DNA from: a bacterium
GTDB lineage: Bacteria > Electryoneota > B3-LCP
Length of the DNA: 64,000 nt
Reading direction: 5' to 3'
NCBI GenBank assembly: GCA_026394195.1
Contig: JAPKYS010000021.1
Span: forward strand, 1-64,000
Part shown: positions 25,601 through 32,473 of the stretch, in pieces
Layout of the letters: the number at the start of each line of letters is the position of its first letter
Numbering within the stretch: position 1 is the stretch's first letter
Program-made: the position numbers and the translations under genes
Notes under the pieces: model-generated
Told to the model about the DNA's origin: nothing
Database searches by the model: none
The model's input: the letters and a program-made list of their open reading frames with translations, nothing else

Positions 25601-25916
25601 GCTTGGAACTCAACTTCAATTCCCGTTCCGCCGTCAATTCAATCGGCAAACCATGCGTATCCCACCCCGCTTTGCGGATGACGTGGAAACCGTTCATGAT
25701 CTTGTAACGGGGCCAGAGATCTTTCAACGCCGACTGCATCATGTGTCCGATGTGCGGGCGGCCGTTGGTCCCCGGAGGACCGTCGTAGAAGACGAATTCC
25801 GGGCACTCCGACCGCTGCTCTGAAGTCTTCTGGAAAATCTGTTTCTCTTCCCAGAACTTCAGGATGTTTTCTTCCAGCGCGGGGAAATTGACGTTTTTTT
25901 GTACAGGTTTGAACAT
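22659..25916 (-). CDS. ileS: Isoleucyl-tRNA synthetase
   Basis: This 1085-residue class I synthetase has the HIGH motif in GTNGRPHIGHMMQ and KMSKS in DEEGRKMSKSRGNVIDP. The editing (CP1) domain contains AAWTTTAWTLLSNVALAVGP. The anticodon-binding region includes DQLTNWYIRRSRRRFW. The length above 1000 and the motif context match the long IleS2-like type shared with eukaryotes and associated with mupirocin tolerance, as far as family knowledge goes. It charges tRNA-Ile in the cytoplasm. It heads the ileS-dksA-lspA-rluD cluster, with no T-box leader visible in the 11-base gap to the preceding gene. Confidence 0.95.
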   Translation of the reverse strand: MFKPVQKNVNFPALEENILKFWEEKQIFQKTSEQRSECPEFVFYDGPPGTNGRPHIGHMMQSALKDLWPRYKIMNGFHVIRKAGWDTHGLPIELTAERELKLSSKRDILTFGEDKYIDYCRSTVFRYKESWEKAIRRIGRFLDMEHPYLTLSNDYIQSDWYLLKLAWNRKLEPDRIELQGKSVSPRFLYKDYRIMPYCARCGTTLSNFEVAEGYKDVIDMTLTAKFRVQGMENTFIAAWTTTAWTLLSNVALAVGPEVDYVAVKLQGDTEGAKAGQTIIMAAARLEAYKKQLEPYDLLWTRKGSELAGLEYFPLWDFQVNPQAHRVVSDDYVTTEDGTGIVHLALYGDDDFRIIRREGFPLVQNVAENGLCTQNAGQYAGRYFKDETLDIDVLKDLKQRDLLLAKEKHEHSYPFCYRCDAALMYFARPGWFLRTASYRPEMLRANAYINWQPNHIKEGRFGNWLENTIDWNVTRERYWGSPFPVWACADPDCPGEVCAGSLDELRQFAGSETDKILFNEKLGALDLHKPLIDRLKIPCPHCSKPMSRENFVLDSWFNAGLMFIGQWGYPATLGSKEIFARQYPCDFICEAIDQTRGWFYTLLATSTLFSMCNDFPEQDWSCYRNVICTDLVLDEEGRKMSKSRGNVIDPATLFEKFGADATRWSFYTTNPWNVRRFSAENVKDCVRDVLLPLWNSYSFFITYARVDNWTPNKTDLCQDHPLDRWLLGELTRCQREVSQALDQYDVAPASSACARFLDQLTNWYIRRSRRRFWKSEDDHDKQSAYATLYQVLTDFCLILAPFMPFVSEEIYQNLVTTVKPEAPESVHLAAWPKPALDKIDEELAATMEFARKIVRSGRDLRQKHSIKVRQPIAEVKAVISDGTFDGIKAMKDLILEELNAKKFTLLKDDKTLVQLIAKPNLKALGPHFKNEMNKVAEVIKAFSPDVVQQIADGLSVKKDGFDIQPDDVIIEQQAPTNCPISNSEGFTVALNLELSDDLVAEGLAREIVHCIQNLRREADLEVTDQIRIRISTDESAIINAIAAHNSWIRTETLAKDLSVATEPPNSSSKPIKIDQYSVYLTVEKAI

Positions 25917-25927
25917 GAGTTCCGTAT

Positions 25928-26695
25928 CTAAGGATTGCGGATCGGACCGGGACCGGACTGCTCAGATTCCAACTTATATCCGGAGGGAATCTCGAACAGA
26001 GCGGGATCGATGTTTTTCCGCTTTTCGATTTTAATCAGGGACGTGATGATATTGCTGTCTCCGGGTCCATGAGTTTCCGTGCGGACGGGGTAACCTTCAA
26101 ACTTGAGCAGCCGGTCGAACAGTCCGTTGGTTTCGGGTGAATTCCCGAACAACTGCCTGAGTTGTTCGATGTAGACCGAAGAGGGGAATCCGACGTCTTT
26201 GCAGTACCAGAAAATAGCGTAGGGTGTTTCGGGGCGGCGGTACTTCGGGTTGGTGATTACTTGATAGCACTGCCAGGCGCCGATCATTTTGGTCGCTTCG
26301 GTGCGAAGGTATAGATCTTCCGGGTAGGTCACCTTGCCGTTTTGATCCTTGAATCCTAACGTTTGCAGCATCTCAGCCGACGTCTGCGCCAGGTCATCGG
26401 TCTTGAATTCGTTGTACGTTTTCCACTGCTGGCTCAGGACGTAAATGGCTTCAAGATCAAACCGGGCGATAGTGATCCCCGGCCAGGGCTCTTCTTTGCG
26501 CATGCGGTCGCCGGCATACCAGCTCTTGCGAGTGTAAGCATTATCGCGATTGCGCTCACTCGAAGTATTGTAGGTGCGCACCTCTTCTTCGGTGTAATAC
26601 CCTTCTAAAGCCTGCGCCAAATTCCCGGCAGCAAAACCTCCCAGCAGCGTGAACAAGGCGTACTGGATGATGTGATTTTTCCGCTTCTGTCTCAT
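25928..26695 (-). CDS. Secreted DUF4412-like protein
   Basis: This 255-residue protein has an N-terminal hydrophobic segment ([21 protein letters not shown]) consistent with a signal peptide. The mature part begins [14 protein letters not shown] and continues through [14 protein letters not shown] and [22 protein letters not shown]. This pattern resembles DUF4412/outer-membrane-lipoprotein-sorting-like beta sheets. WYAGDRMR followed by a membrane-anchor-like strand is common in that group. Start and stop overlap neighbours tightly: purine nucleoside phosphorylase ends 4 bases inside its start, and ileS begins 11 bases beyond its stop. The precise role is unknown. Confidence 0.65.
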   Translation of the reverse strand: MRQKRKNHIIQYALFTLLGGFAAGNLAQALEGYYTEEEVRTYNTSSERNRDNAYTRKSWYAGDRMRKEEPWPGITIARFDLEAIYVLSQQWKTYNEFKTDDLAQTSAEMLQTLGFKDQNGKVTYPEDLYLRTEATKMIGAWQCYQVITNPKYRRPETPYAIFWYCKDVGFPSSVYIEQLRQLFGNSPETNGLFDRLLKFEGYPVRTETHGPGDSNIITSLIKIEKRKNIDPALFEIPSGYKLESEQSGPGPIRNP

Positions 26696-27510
26696 AGTCT
26701 GTCGATGACCGTTTTCATGATATAGGTCAGCTTGGGTTCAGCGATGCTGGCTGTTTCGATGATTTCTTCGATCTTGGCGGGTTTAAGCGCATCGGGGAAG
26801 CACTCGTCCGTGATGACCGATATCCCCAAAACTTTGATCCCGCAATGGTTCGCCACGATGACTTCCGGAACGGTGGACATGCCCACCACGTCCGCTCCAA
26901 TAGTGCGCAGAAAGCGATATTCCGCGGACGTTTCCAAGTTCGGTCCCGCCACGGCGACGTAGACCCCGCGATGCACCTTGATCCCCTTCGCCAGAGCCAC
27001 CTGTTCGGCCAGATCGGTCAATTTGCGGGAATAGGGGCGGGACATGTCGGGGAAGCGGGGACCCAGATCGGGGTCGTTTTCGCCGATTAAGGGATTGTCG
27101 CCCAAAAGATTGATGTGATCTACCATCAACATCAGGTCTCCAGCCCGGTAGACCGGATTCATGCCTCCGCAGGCATTGGAGATCAACATCGTCTCCACGC
27201 CCAGTTCTTTCATCACCCGGACGGCATAGGTGATCTGCTTCATGCTGTAGCCTTCATAATAGTGAAAGCGTCCCTGCATGGCGACGACCTGCTTGCCGCC
27301 CAACGTACCGAAGAGCAGCTTGCCGGCATGGTACTCCACCGTCGAAAGGGGGAAATGCGGAATATCCTTGTAGTCCAGCGTATGGTCCACCCGGATCTCA
27401 TGCCCCAGCGCTCCCAATCCGGTCCCCAGGATGATCCCGACCTTGGGGGACTCGTCGGTGAATTTGCGGATGTATGGAATCGTTTCAGCTAACTGTTCGC
27501 GGATCGTCAT
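26692..27510 (-). CDS. punA: Purine nucleoside phosphorylase
   Basis: This 272-residue trimeric-type enzyme phosphorolyses inosine/guanosine to base plus ribose-1-phosphate. It shows [13 protein letters not shown] (phosphate loop), GRFHYYEGY and [40 protein letters not shown] (purine site) and the SVITDECFP region follow. Of two adjacent ATG codons (27513 and 27510), 27510 gives [16 protein letters not shown] stretch lies just upstream. The start overlaps the end of the divIVA-type gene. Confidence 0.93.
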   Translation of the reverse strand: MTIREQLAETIPYIRKFTDESPKVGIILGTGLGALGHEIRVDHTLDYKDIPHFPLSTVEYHAGKLLFGTLGGKQVVAMQGRFHYYEGYSMKQITYAVRVMKELGVETMLISNACGGMNPVYRAGDLMLMVDHINLLGDNPLIGENDPDLGPRFPDMSRPYSRKLTDLAEQVALAKGIKVHRGVYVAVAGPNLETSAEYRFLRTIGADVVGMSTVPEVIVANHCGIKVLGISVITDECFPDALKPAKIEEIIETASIAEPKLTYIMKTVIDRL

Positions 27511-27997
27511 CATGCCTCTCCCGGTTGATCGCCACATCAGGCGAGAAGTCGTTTGCCTCGATGATTTCTATGAGTTCAATTTGATTTTGTATCAGGTACT
27601 TCAAGTTCTTTACGAAGGCGTCGCGCCGGGACCGGATCAGCAGTATTTCCGACTTCAGCCGCTCCAGCTCCCCGTGAGCATCCATGATCAACTGCTGCGC
27701 CTTCAATTCGGCTTCGCGCATGGTGATGTCGGCTTCGCGCAGAGAATCGTCCTTGGATCTGCGAGAGTTCTCTTCGGCTTTCAGCAAGGTCTCCTGCAAC
27801 GATTTTTCGATCATCTGAAAGTCGCTGAGGCGGGTTTCCAACTGCACAACCTTCTCGGAAAAGTCTGTCGCCCGCTTCTGCACCAGATCGAACTGATCCG
27901 CCACGGTCTCCAGAAAAGCCCGCACCTCTTCGATGTTGTAGCCTCTCAAACTCTTCGTGAATTCTTGTTTGCGAATATCCAGCGGAGTCAGCTTCAT
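27485..27997 (-). CDS. divIVA: DivIVA-domain cell-division/polarity protein
   Basis: This 170-residue protein has the DivIVA N-terminus [20 protein letters not shown] followed by [16 protein letters not shown], then a long coiled coil ([20 protein letters not shown] and on). DivIVA binds curved membrane and, in bacteria with this neighbourhood, works with division proteins. ATG 27997 is chosen since TTGGGAG precedes it. The yggS-yggT-divIVA order is the conserved division-associated cluster (sepF is absent here). It overlaps the phosphorylase start by about 26 bases. Confidence 0.88.
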   Translation of the reverse strand: MKLTPLDIRKQEFTKSLRGYNIEEVRAFLETVADQFDLVQKRATDFSEKVVQLETRLSDFQMIEKSLQETLLKAEENSRRSKDDSLREADITMREAELKAQQLIMDAHGELERLKSEILLIRSRRDAFVKNLKYLIQNQIELIEIIEANDFSPDVAINRERHDDDPRTVS

Positions 27998-28017
27998 GTA
28001 AACTCCCAATTATAACC

Positions 28018-28317
28018 TTATTGCAGCATCCGGGATGCTATATCGTGCAAACTGGGGACGAGGAAACTCTTAAGAAACCACAGGGCGATGATGACGATCA
28101 TGGGGCTAAGATCAACTGCGCCGAACGATGGCAGAACTCTGCGTACCCGATCCAGAATGGGGTCGGTCATCCGGTAAATGGTTGAGATCACCGGCTGCCG
28201 GGGGTCGGGCTGCATCCATGACAATACGGCGCGCGCAATAAAGAGTAGTATCGCCAATTGGAGAGTCCAATCTAACAGGCTGGCGACAGGATTCAGCAGA
28301 CGGCCAAGTAAAAACAT
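28018..28317 (-). CDS. yggT: YggT-family membrane protein
   Basis: This 99-residue protein has two membrane segments (LQLAILLFIARAVLSW and SPMIVIIALWFLKSFLV). Between them is the family signature MTDPILDRVRRVLPSFGAVDLSP. The family is linked to osmotic tolerance and division by gene context, with no molecular activity established. It sits between yggS (11 bases upstream) and divIVA. Confidence 0.88.
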   Translation of the reverse strand: MFLLGRLLNPVASLLDWTLQLAILLFIARAVLSWMQPDPRQPVISTIYRMTDPILDRVRRVLPSFGAVDLSPMIVIIALWFLKSFLVPSLHDIASRMLQ

Positions 28318-28328
28318 GATAGCTCCGT

Positions 28329-29027
28329 TTAGGTTCGCGCTCCGAAGATGGCGCTGCCGATCCGCACTAAGTTCGCGCCCTCGGCGATGGCGATTTCGAA
28401 ATCGCCAGACATGCCCATGGACAGTTCTGGCAGCAACTTTTCGCCTCCGAACTGATCCCGCAGTTTCCGCAGCAGTTGGAACGATTCGCGAGCCCCGGAA
28501 CTGCCCCCAAAGAGGGGTCCCACGGTCATCAAACCTTCCAGCCTTATATTCTGTAAGCGTAGAATAGTTTCTATTAATTCGCCGGTTTTCGAGGGCTCGA
28601 CGCCGGATTTGGACGCCTCTCCGGACGTATTGACTTCGACCAGCACCCGCTGCACCTTGCCGATGGCGACGGCGCGGGTATCGATCTCTTCTGCCAGACG
28701 TATCGAATCAACCGAATGGATCAGGTCGAACAACCTGACGGCGTCTTTGACCTTGTTGCGCTGCAAGTGCCCGATCAGGTGCAGTTCGCCGCGGCATTCA
28801 TGCAGGTGCAGAGTGATGGATGACCACTTCTCTTTGGCTTCCTGCACGCGGTTTTCGCCCAGGATGGTCGCTCCACAGTGGATCGCCTCGATGATGCGCT
28901 CGGCGGCGATGGTCTTGCTGACGGCGACCAGCTTGATCTGTTCCGGAGATCGCCCGGCCTGTGCCGCCGCCCCAGCGATGCGCTGCTGTACCGATTGAAG
29001 GTTACTAAGTATCCCCACCGCCCCCAT
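28329..29027 (-). CDS. yggS: PLP homeostasis protein, YggS/PROSC family
   Basis: This 232-residue TIM-barrel protein binds pyridoxal phosphate through the Lys in LVAVSKTI. It also has LGENRVQEAKEKW, LHLIGHLQRNKVKDAVRLFD and the C-terminal LSMGMSGDFEIAIAEGANLVRIGSAIFGAR phosphate-binding region. It regulates PLP levels rather than acting as a conventional racemase. It is first in the yggS-yggT-divIVA cluster. ATG 29027 gives a slightly extended N-terminus (MGAVG). Confidence 0.93.
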   Translation of the reverse strand: MGAVGILSNLQSVQQRIAGAAAQAGRSPEQIKLVAVSKTIAAERIIEAIHCGATILGENRVQEAKEKWSSITLHLHECRGELHLIGHLQRNKVKDAVRLFDLIHSVDSIRLAEEIDTRAVAIGKVQRVLVEVNTSGEASKSGVEPSKTGELIETILRLQNIRLEGLMTVGPLFGGSSGARESFQLLRKLRDQFGGEKLLPELSMGMSGDFEIAIAEGANLVRIGSAIFGART

Positions 29028-29117
29028 CCATCTGCTGATTGCGCTTCTGATAGAACATTAAATATAAGAATTTTCTGCCGGTAAAACAACTGAAATGTGC
29101 GGATTTGAGGAACGAAG

Positions 29118-29145
29118 ATAAGGTAAAAGGTAAAAGGTAAAAATG
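29118..29145. repeat. GTAAAAG tandem words
   Basis: Low-complexity copies of AAGGTAAAAG/GTAAAAATG in the 386-base gap upstream of yggS, next to the palindromic element at 29158. Similar to the TTAAAAG words at 7119-7152. Confidence 0.45.
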
Positions 29146-29157
29146 AAAAAAGAAAAA

Positions 29158-29233
29158 GAGGGGAGGACAGGCATTCCTGCCTGTCATGGTGGATACTGGT
29201 CGAAAAGCGTCAGACAAGAATGTCTGACCTCCC
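29158..29233 (+). repeat. GGCATTCCTGCCTGTC repeat, intergenic copy
   Basis: Contains GACAGGCATTCCTGCCTGTC and GTCAGACAAGAATGTCTGAC between GGGGAGG and CCTCCC ends. It corresponds to the copy inside dnaE2 at 9985-10060. Confidence 0.7.
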
Positions 29234-29279
29234 GCCACCGTAAATCCCGTTCCACTTGCCAAATCTCCCCAAAAAGGAC

Positions 29280-29351
29280 TTGACTTTTGGAAAGTGGGGT
29301 GTTAGATTGGGAGGGGAATGAACCCACAGCAGGGGTGTGGGGTGCCAGGCG
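29280..29351 (+). promoter_or_regulatory. Promoter-hairpin element before symporter fragment
   Basis: TTGACT (29280-29285), a 17-base G-rich spacer, TAGATT (29303-29308), then ACCCACAGCAGGGGTGTGGG. Same design as 30769-30832. A CCCGACCGCC/GGCGGTCGGG hairpin follows at about 29377-29397. It points into the truncated symporter. Confidence 0.6.
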
Positions 29352-29413
29352 GTGCTAAGGCATTAGTGTAGGAGAAACCCGACCGCCAAGCGGTCGGGCC
29401 ACCCGTCATCCTG

Positions 29414-29947
29414 TTGAAATTCGTGATCCGTTACAGCCCGCTGCGCTTCTTCAAGAACATCGAAGAGGTCATGCTGACGGCGTTTTCCACCAGTTCCAGC
29501 AACGTCACTCTGCCGGTGGCGCTGCGGGTCACCGAAGAGAAGCTGGGTGTGCCGCGCCGCATCAACAACTTCGTGCTGACCCTCGGATCGACCGCCAACC
29601 AGAACGGCACGGCTCTCTACGAAGGCGTGACAGTGCTGTTTTTAGCGCAATTCTTCGGAGTGACCTTATCCATGACGCAGCAGATTACGGTGGTGCTGGC
29701 CGCGGTGTTAGCGGGTATCGGGACGGCGGGTGTGCCGGGAGGTTCCCTGCAGGTGATCGTCCTGGTGCTGCAATCGGTGGGAGTGCCGGGCGAGGGCATC
29801 GGCGTGATCTTAGGCGTCGACCGCATCTTAGATATGTCCCGCACGGTATTGAACGTCACCGGCGACATTACCGCGGCGATGTACGTCGCTAAGAGCGAAG
29901 GCGACCGCAGCTTTGAGTGGATCGAGGAGGAGGGGGTGCTACCTTGA
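29414..29947 (+). pseudogene. Dicarboxylate/amino-acid:cation symporter, C-terminal fragment
   Basis: This 177-codon frame matches only the C-terminal part of the DAACS (GltP/DctA) family. It contains TAFSTSSSNVTLPVALRV, GSTANQNGTALYEGV (substrate site) and GTAGVPGGSLQ. It ends with ILGVDRILDMSRTVLNVTGDITAAM. A complete member has about 400-430 residues, so the N-terminal transport helices are missing. The sequence before it is repeat DNA (hairpins at 29330-29351 and 29377-29397). The apparent TTG start at 29414 is incidental. Its last 101 bases recur at 30619-30719 with two differences. Confidence 0.8.
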
Positions 29948-29997
29948 AATGCTGGGTTTTAGCGTTCCAAAAATCATGGAATATAAGTTGACTTTGG
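29839..29997 (+). repeat. Direct repeat, left copy (symporter 3' end plus promoter)
   Basis: Bases 29839-29939 match 30619-30719 at 99 of 101 positions. Weaker similarity continues through AAAATCATGGAATAT and TTGACTTTGGG to about 29997/30778. The two copies bracket brnT-brnA. Confidence 0.85.
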
Positions 29998-30016
29998 GCG
30001 TGGTGTTTCATAGATT
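29988..30016 (+). promoter_or_regulatory. Promoter of brnT-brnA
   Basis: TTGACT (29988-29993), a 17-base spacer, TAGATT (30011-30016). The brnT start is 50 bases downstream. It belongs to the promoter family that ends each copy of the flanking repeat. Confidence 0.65.
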
Positions 30017-30065
30017 TAAAATGAGGAATACCAGAGAGTGAGGCAGGCGAGCGGAAGGACAATTT

Positions 30066-30341
30066 ATGCGATTCGAGTGGGATAAAAATAAGGCAGAATC
30101 CAATCTAAAGAAGCATGGCGTTACCTTCGATGAAGCGGTCTCGGTTTTCTATGATCCCTTCGCTGCAACTTTCGCAGACCCCGATCATTCGGTCAGCGAA
30201 CACCGCTGGATAACGGTGGGGTACTCGGTTCTTGGCAGGTTAATCGTATTATGCCATACGGATCGCCGCGGCGTAGTAAGAATCATCAGCGCCCGAAAAG
30301 CCACTGCTAATGAGAGGAAGAAACATGAAACCCAAAAATAA
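30066..30341 (+). CDS. brnT: BrnT-type ribonuclease toxin
   Basis: This 91-residue protein has the BrnT signature: FEWDKNKAESNLKKHGVTFDEAVSVF, DPDHSVSEHRW, GRLIVLCHT and RIISARKATANERKKHE. BrnT is a RelE-fold ribonuclease that slows growth by cleaving RNA. Length and motifs are complete. It overlaps the antitoxin gene by 17 bases, the usual coupled order (toxin then antitoxin). It is driven by the promoter at 29988. Confidence 0.92.
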   Translation: MRFEWDKNKAESNLKKHGVTFDEAVSVFYDPFAATFADPDHSVSEHRWITVGYSVLGRLIVLCHTDRRGVVRIISARKATANERKKHETQK

Positions 30342-30567
30342 AACTGAAATCGACGAAATGCGTCCGGAGTATGACTTCGATTATACAAAGGCAGAACGCG
30401 GAAAACACTATCAGACTCTGCTGAAGCAAGGATCGAATGTGGTGGTTTTGGAACCTGACGTCGCCAAAGCCTTCCGCAACTCCGCCGCTGTCAATGATGC
30501 CTTGCGTTCGCTGTTGGAGGTCTCCAAAGTAACCCGGCGCTTGACCGGGCGAAATGGCGGGAGATGA
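30325..30567 (+). CDS. brnA: BrnA-type antitoxin
   Basis: This 80-residue protein starts MKPKNKTEIDEMRPEYDFDY. Its ribbon-helix-helix-like C-terminal half (NVVVLEPDVAKAFRNSAAVNDALRSLLEV) is typical of BrnA. BrnA binds BrnT and represses the operon. ATG 30325 is preceded by GAGAGGAAG. An intrinsic terminator follows 15 bases after the stop. Confidence 0.88.
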   Translation: MKPKNKTEIDEMRPEYDFDYTKAERGKHYQTLLKQGSNVVVLEPDVAKAFRNSAAVNDALRSLLEVSKVTRRLTGRNGGR

Positions 30568-30582
30568 TACCAAAGCATTCTC

Positions 30583-30613
30583 CACCTGTCCATCAAGGGA
30601 CGGGTGTTTTTTT
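30583..30613 (+). terminator. Intrinsic terminator after brnA
   Basis: CACCTGTCC / GGGACGGGTG stem followed by seven T. It separates brnA from the right copy of the symporter repeat. Confidence 0.8.
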
Positions 30614-30618
30614 GCATT

Positions 30619-30778
30619 CCGCACGGTATTGAACGTCACCGGCGACATTACCGCAGCGATGTACGTCGCCAAGAGCGAAGGCGACCGCAGCTTTGAGTGG
30701 ATCGAGGAGGAGGGGGTGCAGGTTTGAAAGGGGTGGGCTACCCCGTTCCCAAAATCATGGAATATGAGTTGACTTTGG
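30619..30778 (+). repeat. Direct repeat, right copy (symporter 3' end)
   Basis: Repeats 29839-29997. The coding part reads RTVLNVTGDITAAMYVAKSE and ends EEGVQV instead of EEGVLP. There is no start and no upstream part, so it is a relic. It leads into the promoter-hairpin element at 30769. Confidence 0.85.
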
Positions 30779-30832
30779 GGAGGGGGGTTGGTAAATTGGG
30801 GGGGAATAGCTAACCCACAGCAGAGCTGTGGG
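30769..30832 (+). promoter_or_regulatory. Promoter-hairpin element with G-rich spacer
   Basis: TTGACT (30769-30774), 17 bases containing GGGG and GGGGGG, TAAATT (30792-30797), then GGGGGGG and the hairpin ACCCACAGC AGA GCTGTGGGG (30812-30832). It points to the hypothetical gene at 30913. Confidence 0.65.
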
Positions 30833-30912
30833 GCACCGGGCAATATGGTAAGACATAGCAGGGGATGGAGCAACAAGGCAACGGACACCGAAACTAACAT
30901 AATTGAATTGGG

Positions 30913-31398
30913 ATGAATAATATGGAATCAATTTATCTACTTTTCGCCCAAGGAATAATACTTCAAAAAACAGCAAGAATTAACTGGTATCCAATATTAA
31001 TATTTGTATTTATTCCATGGCTTATTCGGGAAATTCGTAAGGTAATAAAAGAGAAAAAGGAAAGAACTTTTGGTCAAATTAATCTAAACAAAATTTGGTT
31101 TGATTCAAAAGAAAAGGTTATATCTCTAGATATTGGCTATTTAAATTCAAGCAAATTAAATATTTCGGATAAGATTGAGTTACAGACAGTAATTTTTGAT
31201 GAAAAAGGATTCAGGCTTGGTTCGGTAATCAAATCGTTGCCTTCGCCCATTAAACCCGACGAAAAGCACAGGATAATTGCAGAGGTAAAAGTTGGGATAA
31301 ATGATCTCCACCAATTCAAATATCAAATTTCTTTAATGAGGCGCAATTTTATAAAGAGAGTAAAAATATTACAAGAAATTAGTGGTGTGAACCCTTAA
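30913..31398 (+). CDS. Hypothetical membrane-anchored protein, AT-rich
   Basis: This 161-residue protein has one N-terminal membrane helix (WYPILIFVFIPWLIREI) followed by a basic stretch and a soluble beta-rich domain (ISLDIGYLNSSKLNI, HRIIAEVKVGINDL). I recognise no family. Base composition is clearly more AT-rich than its neighbours. The next gene also has an N-terminal helix followed by a beta-rich domain, so the two could form a membrane pair, but no direct homology is evident. The start may be ATG 30913 or 30922. It lies behind the promoter-hairpin at 30769. Confidence 0.6.
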   Translation: MNNMESIYLLFAQGIILQKTARINWYPILIFVFIPWLIREIRKVIKEKKERTFGQINLNKIWFDSKEKVISLDIGYLNSSKLNISDKIELQTVIFDEKGFRLGSVIKSLPSPIKPDEKHRIIAEVKVGINDLHQFKYQISLMRRNFIKRVKILQEISGVNP

Positions 31399-31511
31399 TT
31401 ATCTTACTGACATAAAAATAAATTTGTTGATAAATCCAACAATTAAGGCTATCTCAATTGGAAAGAATTCGAAGGATTGTACAAAAAATCGTTATGCAAT
31501 GGAGGATGGAT

Positions 31512-32161
31512 ATGGAAGATAATCAAAAACCGAAAATTGCTTCTTGCAGCAGCATTGAAAACCTAATTGATAAAAAATAGCCGAGGCAAAGTTAGAAATT
31601 GCAGAAACACGACTTCGCAACGTTCTTTTTGTGATATCCATATTGGTAGCTATTTTTGGTGTTATAATTCCTCTTTGGCAAACTAACAAGCAGGAGAGTA
31701 AGGTAGACGCTGCAATTAGCGAGATGAAAAATAACTTCGATAAATTATCAAATCTGCAATTACTTCGACCTAACCTTGATTGTCAGTATAATGGGAAATC
31801 CATAGACAGACTCATTCTCGCTTTCGACAGTTCAGAAACTAAGAAGACTCTTACTGTAGTCAACACTGGGGATGCAAGAGCAGTAAACATCGAATTAGAA
31901 ATTTATAGCGATGCTTGGATCGCCCCAGAAATATTCAGTAGTTTGGAGATTAAGGATGTAGGACCATTGTCCGACTTTAACTTTAAGTCAGGGTTTAGGG
32001 CTTATTTAGATCCTTTAGCTCCGAAGCAATCAACCGCTTTTTGCATTATTAAGGAACCGCTTGTAAAAGGACAGTCCTCAATAACGATGAAATTATTTTA
32101 TGATGATTCATCAGGGCCAAAGATATTTTCATTTGTGCTGAAGAATGGGTCAAATGAGTAG
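31512..32161 (+). pseudogene. Hypothetical membrane protein with a frameshift in an A-run
   Basis: A frame starting ATG 31512 (MEDNQKPKIASCSSIENLIDKK) stops at TAG 31578-31580 right after six A. In the -1 frame the sequence continues IAEAKLEIAETRLRNVLFVI and then SILVAIFGVIIPLWQ to the stop at 32161. The joined protein makes sense: a helical start, one membrane helix, a coiled coil (ESKVDAAISEMKNNFDKLSN) and a beta domain. Either one A was lost or ribosomes slip at AAAAAA. A separate start at GTG 31631 is possible for the 3' part (176 residues). No family recognised; AT-rich. Confidence 0.6.
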
Positions 32162-32396
32162 TACAACTAGGTGCCGCGCTTGCTGTCAGCGATAGCCTGA
32201 CTTCCAAACACCCCCACCTTGGGAGTGTGAGGGTCGAAACCTTACGCAACGCGCATTCTTCACTGATTGCAGATTGCTTTTCTTAGCGGCCTTGCGCCTT
32301 TGCGAGAGAAAAAAACTGGATTCCTGATAAGGCTGAAGCCCTGTCCGGAATGACACGCTTTTCTTGGGGCGGGCAAAAGCTCTTCTCTTCGCTCGC

Positions 32397-32438
32397 CTTG
32401 TCTGATTCCGGCTAAGCCGGAATGACAAGCATTTTTTT
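32397..32438 (+). terminator. Intrinsic terminator-like hairpin
   Basis: CTTGTC...ATTCCGG / CCGGAAT...GACAAG with a following run of seven T. It lies in the 312-base gap after the frameshifted gene. A hairpin of the same family (GATTCCGGACAAGCCGGAAT) is at about 48913-48940, and related words occur inside dnaE2 near 12147. The remainder of the gap is repeat words only. Confidence 0.6.
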
Positions 32439-32439
32439 A

Positions 32440-32468
32440 CTGACTGCTGACTGCTGACTGCTGATTGC
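32440..32468. repeat. TGACTGC heptamer tandem repeat
   Basis: Four copies of CTGACTG/CTGATTG just before the end of the aldehyde dehydrogenase gene. Related to the tandem words at 7311-7341 before imuB. Confidence 0.6.
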
Positions 32469-32473
32469 TTTCT

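Noticed and set aside
24891..25823. A 310-codon plus-strand frame across ileS
   Set aside because: Shadow of the HIGH-motif end of a clear isoleucyl-tRNA synthetase. No recognisable motif and no ribosome-binding site.
31399..31511. Possible tRNA or small RNA between the two AT-rich hypotheticals
   Set aside because: No cloverleaf, promoter or terminator could be recognised. The sequence is simply AT-rich.
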